Positions 35,137 to 43,640 are shown, numbered from the stretch's first letter. The stretch is 64,000 bases of DNA from Parasedimentitalea denitrificans (GCF_011813015.1 NZ_QHLQ01000009.1:1-64000), one strand, 5' to 3'. Made by a program: numbers and translations. Notes: generated by a model from the letters alone, not told the origin.

Positions 35137-36375
35137 TCAGGCTGCGGCAACGTCTTGCTGGCCCAGTTCGTGAAGTGACAGTGCCAGCTTGGCAATTTCT
35201 TTGCGGAGCGGGTTTTTGGCGGAAGAGATTGCCAGCGGAAGGCCGTGATCACAGCATTGGGTCACAGGTTTGCCACCGTCAGGCAGTTGCAGGTCAATTG
35301 AGATGCCGAGTGATTCAGCCATCCGCTTAACGCGGCTTTTTCCGCTTAGATCGGTGAATTTCGGTGCCCGGTTCAGAGTGAAACGCAGTTTCTCGAATGG
35401 CAGGTCTTCGGATTGCAACGCGCGCTTCATACGCAGGGCGTTTTGGGCCGAGCGCATGTCGAGCTCGATCAGTGCAAAGTAGACATGGGCCATGTTGAGT
35501 ACGGTTTCTGACCACTGTACCAGAGTTCGTGGCAGGTCGATGACCACAAAGTCAAAGTGACTGCGCGCCATAGCGATAATTTTCTCGATATCTTCGGCTG
35601 AGAAGAATTCTAGCGGGACCATTTCGGACGGGGCCGTCAGAACCTGCAGCTTGTCCTGAAAGGACAAAAGCGCCTGACCGAACATCTCTGCATCCAATTC
35701 GTCAATTTGGCCCAGCATCTCCATGACGATTTCGCGGCGCGGCAGATCCAGATAGGTGGCGACCGCCCCATGCTGCACATCGAAGTCTAGCAGGCAGACG
35801 GTAGGTTTTTCATGTTCGCTCAGTTCGGCAAGTTCCCATGCCAGATTGACGGCAAGCGTTGTCGAGCCTGATCCGCCGGCAAGACCCTGGCACACGATCA
35901 CGGCACCTTCGCGGGCACTGTCGGTTTGCAGCTGATGCGGATTTGTTCTTGCAGGTGCTGGCTCGGGATCGGGCGTGGTGACACGTTCGATTGCGGCTTT
36001 TAATTCCTGTTCCGGAAGCGGGTAGGGGACAAACTCGTCAGCACCTTGGCGTAGAAGTTGGTGTAGTGACGCTGGTGTCACGTCCTCGGCAATCAGAATC
36101 ACTTTGATATCGCGGGACTTGGCCTGGGTAATGATTTCACCCATCAGGACCAGATTGTCCTCATCGGCGCCATCAATGGCCAGAGCGACGAACTCCAGTG
36201 CTTCTGCTTCGGGTTGGTTGAAAAACGCTAACGCCTCGGCAAAACCAAGGTCACCCCAGCTTTCGCCCATTGTGGCTTCCATGTCTTCGATCAATAGATC
36301 GAAGTTCTGCACGTCGCGACTGACGGTACAGGCGACAATTGCATTTGTTTCTGGTTGCGGCGTTACACTGCTCAT
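35137..36375 (-). CDS. cpaE: Tad localisation protein CpaE/TadZ
   Basis: A 412-aa protein. It has an N-terminal receiver-like domain (with FVPYPLPEQEL in its end) and a C-terminal ParA/MinD-type ATPase with a deviant P-loop GLAGGSGSTTLAVNLAWE (near 160) and CLLDFDVQHGAVATYLDL. CpaE/TadZ places the pilus machine at the pole. The P-loop Gly-Gly-Ser-Gly-Ser-Thr-Thr lacks the usual signature lysine after GSG, as in other CpaE. I chose the ATG at 36375 with GAGG nine bases upstream; an earlier ATG is at 36390. Confidence 0.92.
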   Translation of the reverse strand: MSSVTPQPETNAIVACTVSRDVQNFDLLIEDMEATMGESWGDLGFAEALAFFNQPEAEALEFVALAIDGADEDNLVLMGEIITQAKSRDIKVILIAEDVTPASLHQLLRQGADEFVPYPLPEQELKAAIERVTTPDPEPAPARTNPHQLQTDSAREGAVIVCQGLAGGSGSTTLAVNLAWELAELSEHEKPTVCLLDFDVQHGAVATYLDLPRREIVMEMLGQIDELDAEMFGQALLSFQDKLQVLTAPSEMVPLEFFSAEDIEKIIAMARSHFDFVVIDLPRTLVQWSETVLNMAHVYFALIELDMRSAQNALRMKRALQSEDLPFEKLRFTLNRAPKFTDLSGKSRVKRMAESLGISIDLQLPDGGKPVTQCCDHGLPLAISSAKNPLRKEIAKLALSLHELGQQDVAAA

Positions 36376-36544
36376 TGCCATTATCCTCATTGCGGGTAAC
36401 GGCAGGTTTCACCTGTCCGCTCCTACGTGCGACTCACTTGGCACACGTCACCTCTTGAGGATAAAGATCGTTCGTAAATTTGGCGATAATTGGGCCAAAA
36501 AGCCCCATTAGTTGGGAAAAACTAAACAGTAGATCTTATGCCAG

Positions 36545-37168
36545 CTATTCTGCCGTAGCCAGAGACTGTGCTTCTGTCAGTGTCGAGCCCGGAACCGCAC
36601 TGGCGACATAGCCACGATAGACAACCTGCGCGTATTTTCCGTCTAGGAGGGACGGGTGGTTTTTTAGAAAGCCCGAGACTTCAGTTACTGTACGACGGTT
36701 TTGACGTTCACGTCCTTGTGTAACGATCAGAGGCTGGGTTTCCCCAAATGATACGACGGCTTCCAAACGTGAACGGCTGATGCCACGTGTGGACAGATAA
36801 CGCACTGCAGACCGCGCCCGGCGCAGGCCTAGCGACTTGTTATAGCTGGCAGATCCTACAGAATCCGTGTGCCCGTAGACACGAAAGCGAACCTCGGGAA
36901 ACTGCTTGATCCAGTTCGCCTGTTGATCCAAAATTGCACGCGCTTCGGCGTCCAGGCTGGCGCTGTCGAAGGCGAAGTTGATTGTGGGTGTGACGTCCTT
37001 TGCAAAACGGTTCGCCAGCTGAACAGTGTAGGAACGGTCACCGCTCATCACGCCTGTGTTGTTTTGCGTGGCCTCGCCAAAGTTTCCGCGGTTCAGCTCA
37101 TGGCCCGCCTCGTATTCGCAAGCCGCTGCCGTTAGGCACAGTCCAATAATCGCTACATTCTTAATCAT
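36545..37168 (-). CDS. OmpA-domain lipoprotein of the tad cluster
   Basis: About 207 aa. Lipobox LTAAAC gives a lipidated Cys at about 17 after a short leader. The OmpA-like peptidoglycan-binding domain (about 70-160) has FAFDSASLD, VYGHTDSVGSASYNKSLGLR (about 98-117), RRARSAVRYL and the closing RQNRRTVTEV. It takes the position where CpaD-like lipoproteins occur, and could anchor the secretin to the cell wall. The start at 37168 has AAGGA eight bases upstream; ATG 37177 sits too close to it. Confidence 0.87.
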   Translation of the reverse strand: MIKNVAIIGLCLTAAACEYEAGHELNRGNFGEATQNNTGVMSGDRSYTVQLANRFAKDVTPTINFAFDSASLDAEARAILDQQANWIKQFPEVRFRVYGHTDSVGSASYNKSLGLRRARSAVRYLSTRGISRSRLEAVVSFGETQPLIVTQGRERQNRRTVTEVSGFLKNHPSLLDGKYAQVVYRGYVASAVPGSTLTEAQSLATAE

Positions 37169-37184
37169 CTGTGCCATCCTTCAC

Positions 37185-38573
37185 TTAGTCCAACACATAG
37201 CCATATGAGCCGCTGAAATCTTGTCTTGCAATTTCACCTGCAGGACCTCTTTGGTCTGTTGTCACGCGTCCAAACAGGAAGAGGTCATTTTCGCTAGGCG
37301 GTCGGACACGATCCGTTGGCAGGCTCAGCGCCTCGCCGCGGGTTGGCGTAACAAGATGCGCGCTGATAATGATCACCAGTTCTGTCTGGCTACGCTGATA
37401 GTCAGCACTGCGAAAGAGGGCGCCCAAGACTGGGATATCGCCAATCCATGGAACTTGACCGGCGTTGTCCAGGAAGTCGTCCTGGATCAGGCCTGCGATG
37501 GCAAAGCTTTCACCGTCGCGCATTTCAACTGTGGTCGATGCCTCGCGGCGGGTGAATGCAGCAACCGAAAGGCCGTTCACATCAATGGAATTGGTGGTGT
37601 CGATTGCCGAGACTGCGGTCTTTAGCTCGAGATTGATCAGGTCACCGTCGACAACGCGAGGAATAAAGATCATCTCGATGCCGAAGGGTTTGAATTCAAT
37701 CGAGTTTACGCCGTCTTCTTGGGCCACAGGAACAGGATATTCACCTCCGGCCAGAAACTTGGCTTCTTGGCCTGAAAGGGCAGCAAGGTTGGGTTCAGCC
37801 AGAGTACGGACCATACCTTTTTGTTCCAAAGCCTCGATTAGCAGGCCAACCTGGGTCGATCCGATATCAAAGCCGAACAGAACCGCACCCAGAGTTCCGG
37901 CTTGCGCCGTAATAGGGCTGCCGAGACCGTTACCGTCTTGCAGCCAAGTGCCTGTTTCGGCGCTGAAACTATTGCCGCCCAAGGCGACGGACGAGCTTAG
38001 CTTTTTGGACACAGAACGCTGCATTTCAGCAAAGCGTACTTTTAGCATGACTTGCTGTACGCCACCAACGGTCATCAGATTTGAAACGCGCTCTGGTGCG
38101 TAACGTTCAGCAAGGTCCATTGCCCGTTGCAGGCGTTGGGCGCTGGAAACGGTGCCAGACAGAACGATGCCATCGTTGGCAGTGCGGACTTCGATCTTTT
38201 CATTAGGGAGGATCTGACGCAGTCGCTCTTTGAACTCGCTGACATCAGCGGCAACGCGCACATCGACGTTGGTGATCAGGCGGCCGGTTCCGTCCAACAG
38301 TGTCAGAGTGGTCAAGCCTGGCGATTTGCCTAGCACATAGATTGTGCGGTCTGACAGAGATGAGATATCCGCAATGCCGGGGTTGGCGATGCTGAGTTCC
38401 GAGAAGGGAACGTCGCTCTCCACCACCACCGCTCGGTTCATTGGAACGCTAAGCTGTGATGCGGTGCCCTTTTTGACAATGCGCAGACCTTCGGCCCACG
38501 CGGTATTGGCTACCGGTGTACTGATCAAAGCAACCCCGGTTAGGGCTGCTGCTATAATAGTTCTAAATGTCAT
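37185..38573 (-). CDS. cpaC: Tad pilus outer-membrane secretin CpaC/RcpA
   Basis: A 462-aa exported protein with signal peptide (about 1-27, ending NTAWAEG). The N-terminal pilus-assembly domain includes VPMNRAVVVESDVPFSELSI and a BON-like segment. The C-terminal secretin domain (about 225-430) contains GGEYPVPVAQEDG and VPWIGDIPVLGALFRS. It forms the outer-membrane channel for Flp pili. The start at 38573 has GAGAGGCAGG upstream; the longer ORF from 38627 lacks support. Confidence 0.94.
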   Translation of the reverse strand: MTFRTIIAAALTGVALISTPVANTAWAEGLRIVKKGTASQLSVPMNRAVVVESDVPFSELSIANPGIADISSLSDRTIYVLGKSPGLTTLTLLDGTGRLITNVDVRVAADVSEFKERLRQILPNEKIEVRTANDGIVLSGTVSSAQRLQRAMDLAERYAPERVSNLMTVGGVQQVMLKVRFAEMQRSVSKKLSSSVALGGNSFSAETGTWLQDGNGLGSPITAQAGTLGAVLFGFDIGSTQVGLLIEALEQKGMVRTLAEPNLAALSGQEAKFLAGGEYPVPVAQEDGVNSIEFKPFGIEMIFIPRVVDGDLINLELKTAVSAIDTTNSIDVNGLSVAAFTRREASTTVEMRDGESFAIAGLIQDDFLDNAGQVPWIGDIPVLGALFRSADYQRSQTELVIIISAHLVTPTRGEALSLPTDRVRPPSENDLFLFGRVTTDQRGPAGEIARQDFSGSYGYVLD

Positions 38574-38735
38574 GTGACCTGCCTCTCGGATCACGCCTCG
38601 TTGTCGGGTCTTGTGCCCGTCTTTCACGTACTGTGGATCAGTTCGTATTTTATTGCAAGAATCATTGGATATTATGCGGAACCCTTGTGTGGCATGAGCA
38701 ACAGGGACTGTGGGGTATGATTAACAGGGACACAA

Positions 38736-38762
38736 GAAAGCCGCCCAGAAAAGGCGGCTTTC
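38736..38762 (-). terminator. Hairpin between cpaB and cpaC
   Basis: A ten-base perfect stem GAAAGCCGCC / GGCGGCTTTC with a seven-base loop, 66 bases after the cpaB stop codon. The following TTGTGT is a poor T tract, so this is more a partial terminator or processing point than a full stop. Confidence 0.6.
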
Positions 38763-38827
38763 GATAGGTCGGTTTTTAGGTATTTTTCTGCCCAAGAGTC
38801 ACCTGATGATCCGGTTCTTTGGTCAGT

Positions 38828-39688
38828 TTAGTTGGTGCAGGGGATCGGAATTTCCACCACATCGGCGCCTCGGCGAGTACGGATGGTGCAGACCCTTTCA
38901 ACTTCTCGTTCGGGTGCCGCGACGCGTTCACCTAAACCTAGCAGAGCACGTTGATCTACCTCAACAAATGAGGCGACTGTGTCGTCTCCAGCACCGACCA
39001 GTGACAGCGATAGACGCCCGGTGGATTGGGCTTGTGCCAATGCGGCGACTTGTGTGGGCGAGACCGAGACGGTCACTGTGCGTGCGATGGTGGCACCATT
39101 GATTTCGCCGCCAGCGATCTGATCGATGGCAATCAATTCGATATTGGTTTGGATCAGACGGGTTATTTCACCGCGCCGACGTTCATCGGCATCGCCAAGA
39201 TTACCCGACCAATACACGTCAACTTGATCACCAGGGCGCAAGAAACCGGAAACACCGGACGAAACATCTACTTTAATCGCAAAAGCACGCATGCCGCGTT
39301 TCAGGCGTGAGGTAATGCCTGCATCCTCGCCCGGTTTGGTCACTTTCACTGCGAGTAGGGCCTCGTTTGCCTCAACAGGTCTTAGCACGATCCGAGGGTC
39401 ACCTTTAAATTCCGGCGGAAACACCGCCTCCAACGAGGAGTAGGTTCCCTCGGGGACGCTAGCCTGCGGCCATTGCACCACTCGTACTGCGTCTTGGGTT
39501 AGCCGTTCGCCGTATTTCAAGGCGCGGCTGGCAACAATAACATCAACGGTTTCGATGTTCACAACCTTGTGCGCATTTGCCTGGGCCAAGGCATATTGGT
39601 ACTTAGAGATATAGTTCTTGGCCATCATCACCGCACCGCCAGCCAGGGCGAGACCGACAACCAAAACCAGTCCGAAAACTAAGCGCAT
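38828..39688 (-). CDS. cpaB: Tad pilus assembly protein CpaB/RcpC
   Basis: A 286-aa periplasmic protein with a membrane-anchoring leader (LVFGLVLVVGLALAGGAVMM). The SAF/CpaB domain follows: VDVIVASRALKYGERLTQDA (about 44-63), AFAIKVDVSSGVSGFLRPGD and QVDVYWSG. The C-terminus ends in PIPCTN with two cysteines in the last 25 residues. CpaB is thought to act with the secretin. ATG 39688 has AAAGAAAGG seven bases upstream and is preferred to 39715. Confidence 0.91.
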   Translation of the reverse strand: MRLVFGLVLVVGLALAGGAVMMAKNYISKYQYALAQANAHKVVNIETVDVIVASRALKYGERLTQDAVRVVQWPQASVPEGTYSSLEAVFPPEFKGDPRIVLRPVEANEALLAVKVTKPGEDAGITSRLKRGMRAFAIKVDVSSGVSGFLRPGDQVDVYWSGNLGDADERRRGEITRLIQTNIELIAIDQIAGGEINGATIARTVTVSVSPTQVAALAQAQSTGRLSLSLVGAGDDTVASFVEVDQRALLGLGERVAAPEREVERVCTIRTRRGADVVEIPIPCTN

Positions 39689-39815
39689 TGTGTTACCTTT
39701 CTTTGGTTTCGCCATTACGCGATGGCGATCTCGATTACTGTATCACTCAATTATGAGCAACGGGTGTGCATGCTAGGCAGCCATCTGCGACAAGCTGAGC
39801 CAATTAGAAACGTTT

Positions 39816-39992
39816 TTAGCTAAAGGACCAGTTTGACATGTAGGTGGCCAATCCGTCTGCAAGACCAAGCGCGCCGTCTTCCATTGCCGAAGCTATCAGA
39901 ATGACCAAGCCAACTATTGCGGCGGTTAGAACCACCCAATCAACTGTAACAGCACCATCTTCGTTTTTATGAAATGCTTTAAATTTATCCAT
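39816..39992 (-). CDS. Second Flp/Fap pilin-like protein (58 aa)
   Basis: A very short gene. The peptide begins MDKFKAFHKNEDGAVTVDWV, then a hydrophobic helix VLTAAIVGLVILIAS and a tail ALGLADGLATYMSNWSFS. The GAVTVDWVVLTAA block is identical to the main pilin at 40085, so it has the same prepilin cleavage site after Gly13 and the same Glu-replacing Asp. It differs in the C-terminal half. It lies between the main pilin and cpaB. It could be a minor pilin or an alternative major one. Confidence 0.9.
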   Translation of the reverse strand: MDKFKAFHKNEDGAVTVDWVVLTAAIVGLVILIASAMEDGALGLADGLATYMSNWSFS

Positions 39993-40025
39993 TGTGAACC
40001 TCGTTTGTGAGGGTTCCTGGGGAAA

Positions 40026-40056
40026 GGGCCGCGCCTTTGGATCAAAGACGCGGCCC
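40026..40056 (-). terminator. Hairpin between the two Flp pilin genes
   Basis: Long foldback: GGGCCGCG pairs with CGCGGCCC, one mismatch, then CTTTG with CAAAG around a three-base loop. On the minus strand it lies about 28 bases after the main pilin stop codon and is followed by TTTCCCC. Such partial terminators let the pilin message exceed that of the machine genes. Confidence 0.75.
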
Positions 40057-40084
40057 CAAAACTTACACCACTAAGACTAGCTTA

Positions 40085-40276
40085 TTAGGTAGTCGGAGTA
40101 GTTGGCGCCTGGTTAGACAGGAATGTGCCTGTCGAAGTTGTCAGGTCGGAAGCGCCATCTTCGATGGATGTGTAAACAACGCCGGCCAGAGCGGCTACAG
40201 CAGCTGTCAGAACAACCCAGTCAACAGTCACGGCGCCAGCTTCGTCTTTGCGGAAGTTTTTGAAGAATTTGATCAT
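40085..40276 (-). CDS. flp: Flp/Fap-type major pilin
   Basis: A 63-aa prepilin. A basic leader MIKFFKNFRKDEAG is followed by the cleavage site and the hydrophobic helix AVTVDWVVLTAAVAALAGVV. The short Thr/Ser/Pro tail ends APTTPTT. The position-5 residue is Asp (AVTVD) where many pilins have Glu. It is the building block of Flp pili, cleaved by CpaA. GGAGGG seven bases upstream of ATG 40276 makes a strong ribosome site. It heads the minus-strand tad run. Confidence 0.93.
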   Translation of the reverse strand: MIKFFKNFRKDEAGAVTVDWVVLTAAVAALAGVVYTSIEDGASDLTTSTGTFLSNQAPTTPTT

Positions 40277-40625
40277 TGTGTGTCCCTCCAAAGGATCTGA
40301 TATGTGTTTCGACCTTGTCGTCCTGTGTGAGCCTGCTCTCTCCTGCAAAGCTCTGTCCGACTTGGTATGAACACTTATACCCCTCGGAGCGTGGCAGCAT
40401 TTGGGCCAAAATCCGGAAAATGGCGCCTTAGTTTAACTTTCTGGCAGGGTTTATCTTAAGTCTTTGAAAATAAAGATATTCATCATTCATTAATTCTAAA
40501 TTATTGAGACCAACCGAAGGCGTCTGGTGGTAATTGTGGCGAAACCGTCAGATTTCCGTCCCAAGTGCTGGTTTTTTGGCCGTAAACCCTGATAATTAGT
40601 TAAAAATTTTAATCAAGGAGGGCTC
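40277..40625. other. Divergent control region flp / lytic transglycosylase
   Basis: 349 bases, markedly AT-rich between about 40430 and 40620. It serves the divergent pilin operon and transglycosylase gene. A sigma-54-like site (40394-40410) and a TATAAG box (40374-40379, minus strand) are candidates for pilin transcription. GATAAT near 40589 is a possible -10 for the plus-strand gene. No RNA gene was recognised. Confidence 0.55.
40394..40410 (-). promoter_or_regulatory. Sigma-54-like promoter candidate for flp
   Basis: Minus strand TTGGCCCAAATGCTGCC: GG and GC are ten bases apart as required for -24/-12 elements. The match to TGGCAC-N5-TTGC is partial. It lies about 118 bases before the pilin ATG. 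Confidence 0.3.
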
Positions 40626-41435
40626 ATGTTGCGCTGGTTTTCGGCTCTGGCAGTTTTTGTTGCTTCACTTCCTTTAGGGGGCGCGGCTGAGACTCCGACG
40701 CCCTTTCCCAATTTTGAGGCAAAACGGGTTCGGCCACCGCAGCCTGGGACGCGAGAGAGAATAACAATACAGATAGAAGAACCGCAGGCGCAGACCGTCA
40801 TAGGGGACGGGGAGACAGACGCTGGGGAGAACGGCGCGGCTGGGCAGATGGTCGGGCGGTACAGTTGGTTCTGGGAGAATGTCTCGCCTGAGCTGTCGGC
40901 GTCTGGGCCGGGGCGGTTGGATGAAGCTTTGATGGTTTTGGCCGGAGGTGAGACCGTAACGGCACCACGGTTGCAGTTGATGCAGGACATCGCCAGCGCG
41001 CAGGGAGTTTCGATTCTGACTTCCAGTATCGGCACCAAAGTGTCACCTGCGTTGGTCTTGGCAGTGATTGCTGTGGAATCGGCAGGGCAGGTGGATGCTG
41101 TCAGTTCTGCTGGCGCGCAGGGATTGATGCAGTTGATGCCGGACACAGCTGTGCGGTTTGATGTCGAAGATGTGTTAGCGGCACAGCAGAATATTCAGGG
41201 CGGCGTCAAATATCTGGATTGGTTGATGGAGAAGTTCGGCGGTGATCCGGTGTTGGTACTGGCAGGATACAACGCAGGCGAGGGCAGTATTCGGGACCAT
41301 CAGGGCGTACCACCTTTCCCGGAAACCAGAGATTATGTGCCGCTGGTGTTGGCGGCGTTTCAGGTGGCCAAAGGGCTGTGCCTTACTCCACCGCAGCTGA
41401 TTTCGGATGGCTGTGTGTTTAGAACGATGCAGTGA
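40626..41435 (+). CDS. Lytic transglycosylase (SLT domain)
   Basis: A 269-aa exported protein with signal peptide (1-21, ending GGAAE). A variable linker (about 22-120) is followed by a C-terminal SLT domain. The domain has the catalytic Glu in LAVIAVESAGQ (about 150), then SSAGAQGLMQLMPDTA (about 159-174), QNIQGGVKYLDWLM and LAGYNAGEG. It cleaves peptidoglycan glycan strands. AGGAGGG precedes the ATG. Divergence from the tad operon suggests it may open the wall for the pilus, but that is inference. Confidence 0.92.
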   Translation: MLRWFSALAVFVASLPLGGAAETPTPFPNFEAKRVRPPQPGTRERITIQIEEPQAQTVIGDGETDAGENGAAGQMVGRYSWFWENVSPELSASGPGRLDEALMVLAGGETVTAPRLQLMQDIASAQGVSILTSSIGTKVSPALVLAVIAVESAGQVDAVSSAGAQGLMQLMPDTAVRFDVEDVLAAQQNIQGGVKYLDWLMEKFGGDPVLVLAGYNAGEGSIRDHQGVPPFPETRDYVPLVLAAFQVAKGLCLTPPQLISDGCVFRTMQ

Positions 41436-41476
41436 ATTCTGCCCTATTGGGCGCAGTACAAGAGAATTGAAAGTGG

Positions 41477-41504
41477 AAAAAAAAGAGGCCGATTAATCGC
41501 CTCC
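41477..41504 (-). terminator. Terminator overlapping the stop codon of the 81-aa gene
   Basis: The stem GAGG-CGATT / AATCG-CCTC (one bulge) is followed on the minus strand by eight T residues. The TAA stop codon of the gene lies in the loop side of the stem. Confidence 0.85.
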
Positions 41505-41738
41505 GTCTCCGCCGTCATCTGCTTCGCTGTCCCAAAGGCCGCCTGGCACTGAGGGATCTGTGGCGGAACACCGCTCGCCCCCGTACCATTCCACCCAAAC
41601 ATAGAGGCCGTCGTCTCGTTTGTGTAAGGATTTACGCCGGACCTGGTTTCGGTAAACTGAAAAGGCGATGATCGCGATGACAAGGCCGCATTGTAAAGGG
41701 TCGAATACCCAACCGGTATCCGAGCTGTAACTCAGCAT
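41493..41738 (-). CDS. Small membrane protein of unknown function
   Basis: An 81-aa protein. One hydrophobic segment (about 10-27, VFDPLQCGLVIAIIAFSV) is followed by a basic stretch (RNQVRRKSLHKR), then LYVWVEWYGGE and an acidic Gly/Asp-rich tail. No family recognised. The terminator fused to its stop codon supports that it is a genuine gene. It converges with the transglycosylase gene. The ribosome site is weak (GGA about ten bases upstream). Confidence 0.72.
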   Translation of the reverse strand: MLSYSSDTGWVFDPLQCGLVIAIIAFSVYRNQVRRKSLHKRDDGLYVWVEWYGGERCSATDPSVPGGLWDSEADDGGDGGD

Positions 41739-42012
41739 AAGTTGTATCCATGTTTTGTGGAAAATCAGACAAGAGTACGGGGGTGTGCATTTGCAGGGTT
41801 AGAGCTGTCCAACCCCTCTGCATCACATCAACCTGTTAAATCGGATCTGTCTCATGTCTGCCTGAGATATAGCACGCGCGATGTAACAGTTTTGTGACGC
41901 AGCAAGTGGCCGATTGGGGGGCAGCGCGTATCAACCGTGGAGTGGTTTTGCGTGCCCCGAATGCGTGCCCCGGTGAAACAGGTATCGTGTTTTTCATTTC
42001 TTCACGCTGTAC

Positions 42013-42045
42013 GGACGGGCTACGCCTGACTGCCCCATGGGCGAG
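42013..42045. repeat. REP-like GC-rich palindrome
   Basis: GGGCTACGCCTGACTGCCCC then ATGGGCGAGCGCCCCC. It shares the CCCCATGGGCG core and flanking GCGCC with the unit at 9692-9721. Confidence 0.5.
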
Positions 42046-42062
42046 CGCCCCCCTTGAAACGC

Positions 42063-42089
42063 AAAAAGCCCCGCCATTTCCGGCGGGGC
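42063..42089 (-). terminator. Terminator of the scoAB operon
   Basis: An eight-base perfect stem GCCCCGCC / GGCGGGGC with a six-base loop, followed on the minus strand by TTTTT, 25 bases after the scoB stop codon. Confidence 0.92.
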
Positions 42090-42113
42090 CTTGCAATTTG
42101 AACTGTGTCAAGC

Positions 42114-42740
42114 TTAGTCGACAATTGTCGCTTCAGTTGCGGCGCGCAAGTCGGCCTCGGTCACGCCTTCGGCGGTTTCGACAATCTTCAGACCGCCTTC
42201 GACGACATCCAGAACACCAAGGTTGGTGATGATGCGATCTACAACGCCTTTACCAGTCAGTGGCAGAGTGCATTCCTTGAGCACCTTAGATACACCGTGT
42301 TTGTTGGCGTGGTCCATGACCACAACAACACGGCCTACGCCAGCGACCAGATCCATCGCGCCGCCCATGCCTTTGACCAGCTTGCCGGGAATCATCCAGT
42401 TTGCCAGGTCGCCGTTCTCGGCCACTTCCATCGCGCCCAGGATCGCCATGGCGATTTTGCCGCCACGGATCATCGCAAAGCTTTGTGCGCTGTCGAAATA
42501 GGCAGTCTGTGGCAGTTCGGTGATGGTTTGCTTGCCTGCGTTGATCAGGTCGGCGTCTTCATCGCCTTCAACAGGGAAGGGGCCCATGCCTAGCATGCCG
42601 TTTTCCGACTGCAGGGTGACCTCTACACCTTCAGGGATATAGTTGGACACCAGCGTCGGGATACCGATGCCGAGATTTACATACCAACCATCTTGGAGCT
42701 CTTGAGCGGCCCGCGCCGCCATTTGGTTACGATCCCACAT
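42114..42740 (-). CDS. scoB: 3-oxoacid CoA-transferase subunit B
   Basis: A 208-aa beta subunit of succinyl-CoA:3-ketoacid CoA-transferase, which activates acetoacetate with succinyl-CoA. The catalytic Glu lies in [12 protein letters not shown] (about 49-60). Other family blocks are [15 protein letters not shown] and [18 protein letters not shown]. The subunits are separate genes as in most bacteria. AAGGAGAG precedes the ATG, and the gene follows scoA after 11 bases. Confidence 0.95.
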   Translation of the reverse strand: MWDRNQMAARAAQELQDGWYVNLGIGIPTLVSNYIPEGVEVTLQSENGMLGMGPFPVEGDEDADLINAGKQTITELPQTAYFDSAQSFAMIRGGKIAMAILGAMEVAENGDLANWMIPGKLVKGMGGAMDLVAGVGRVVVVMDHANKHGVSKVLKECTLPLTGKGVVDRIITNLGVLDVVEGGLKIVETAEGVTEADLRAATEATIVD

Positions 42741-42751
42741 GTTCGCTCTCC

Positions 42752-43468
42752 TTATGCCGCTGGCCGGGTGGTGCGCTGTTCGATGCGCTTTTCGTGGGTG
42801 CCCTGAATGATGCGATTCACATAGATGCCGGGCAGGTGGATGGTGTCGGGGTCTAGCGAGCCAGTTGGCACGATCTCTTCCACTTCGACCACGCAGACCT
42901 TGCCGCAGGTCGCAGCAGGCGCGTTGAAGTTGCGTGCGGTCTTGCGGAACACCAGATTGCCGGTCTCGTCGGCTTTCCAGGCTTTGATGATGGCGAGATC
43001 GGCAAACATGCCTTCTTCCATGATGTAGTCTTCCATGGCGCCATCTGGGCCGGTGGGGAACTGCTTTTCCAGTTTACCTTCGGCGATCACGGTGCCGACG
43101 CCGGTTTTGGTGAAGAAGCCGGGGATGCCAGCGCCACCAGCACGCATGCGCTCAGCCAGGGTGCCCTGCGGGTTGAACTCCAGTTCAAGTTCGCCGGAGA
43201 GATACTGACGCATGAATTCGGCGTTTTCGCCCACGTAGGACGAGATCATCTTTTTGACCTGCTTGGTCTGCAACAGGATGCCGATGCCAAAGTCATCAAC
43301 GCCCGCGTTGTTGGAGGCAAAGGTCAGATCCTTGGTGCCTGCGTCCTTGATTGCATCCAGTAGCAATTCCGGAATGCCGCAGAGGCCAAAGCCACCCGCC
43401 GCAATGAACATGCCGTCATGAAGCAGCCCGTCGAGCGCTTCAGCGGCGTTTGCGTATACTTTCTTCAT
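42752..43468 (-). CDS. scoA: 3-oxoacid CoA-transferase subunit A
   Basis: A 238-aa alpha subunit of the same enzyme. Signature [16 protein letters not shown] (about 21-36) forms the CoA-transferase I pattern, and [15 protein letters not shown] (about 112-126) is also typical. GGGAG lies eight bases before the ATG. With scoB it should feed acetoacetate from fatty-acid or polyhydroxybutyrate breakdown into acetyl-CoA; no phb genes are in the window. Confidence 0.95.
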   Translation of the reverse strand: MKKVYANAAEALDGLLHDGMFIAAGGFGLCGIPELLLDAIKDAGTKDLTFASNNAGVDDFGIGILLQTKQVKKMISSYVGENAEFMRQYLSGELELEFNPQGTLAERMRAGGAGIPGFFTKTGVGTVIAEGKLEKQFPTGPDGAMEDYIMEEGMFADLAIIKAWKADETGNLVFRKTARNFNAPAATCGKVCVVEVEEIVPTGSLDPDTIHLPGIYVNRIIQGTHEKRIEQRTTRPAA

Positions 43469-43577
43469 GGAAAACTCCCAGCAACATACCTTTGAATGAG
43501 GTTCTGACGCTGGGAAGGGGGCAAGTCAATAATACTGAGAGCTTTGAGTATTAGTACGGATGCTGCCCTGAGGAGAA

Positions 43578-43603
43578 GAGCGAGGGGCCAGCCCCTCGCG
43601 CTC
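43578..43603 (-). terminator. Hairpin after topA
   Basis: A nine-base stem GCGAGGGGC / GCCCCTCGC between scoA and topA. For minus-strand transcripts from topA it is followed by CTCTTCTCCT, a weak pyrimidine tract. Confidence 0.55.
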
Positions 43604-43630
43604 CCCGGGATATTTGGGGCCAGATGAATG
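43604..43630 (+). repeat. Copy of the GGGATATTT...CCAGATGAA element
   Basis: CCCGGGATATTTGGGGCCAG then ATGAATGGG, nearly the same as the copy at 57517-57545. It lies right after topA in antisense orientation and next to the hairpin above. Confidence 0.6.
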
Positions 43631-43640
43631 GGATCTGGAG

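Larger units (their letters stand above)
41739..42113. other. Intergenic stretch of 375 bases
   Basis: It holds the scoB terminator (42063-42089) and a GC-rich palindrome with CCCCATGGGCGAGCGC around 42013-42045 that resembles the unit between ruvA and ruvB. A pattern of TGC/GCA words around 41980 gives no gene. I see nothing else. Confidence 0.55.

Noticed and set aside
40590..40615. TTAAAAATTTTAA as a CtrA site
   Set aside because: The two TTAA halves are five bases apart, not seven, in an AT-rich stretch where such words arise by chance.
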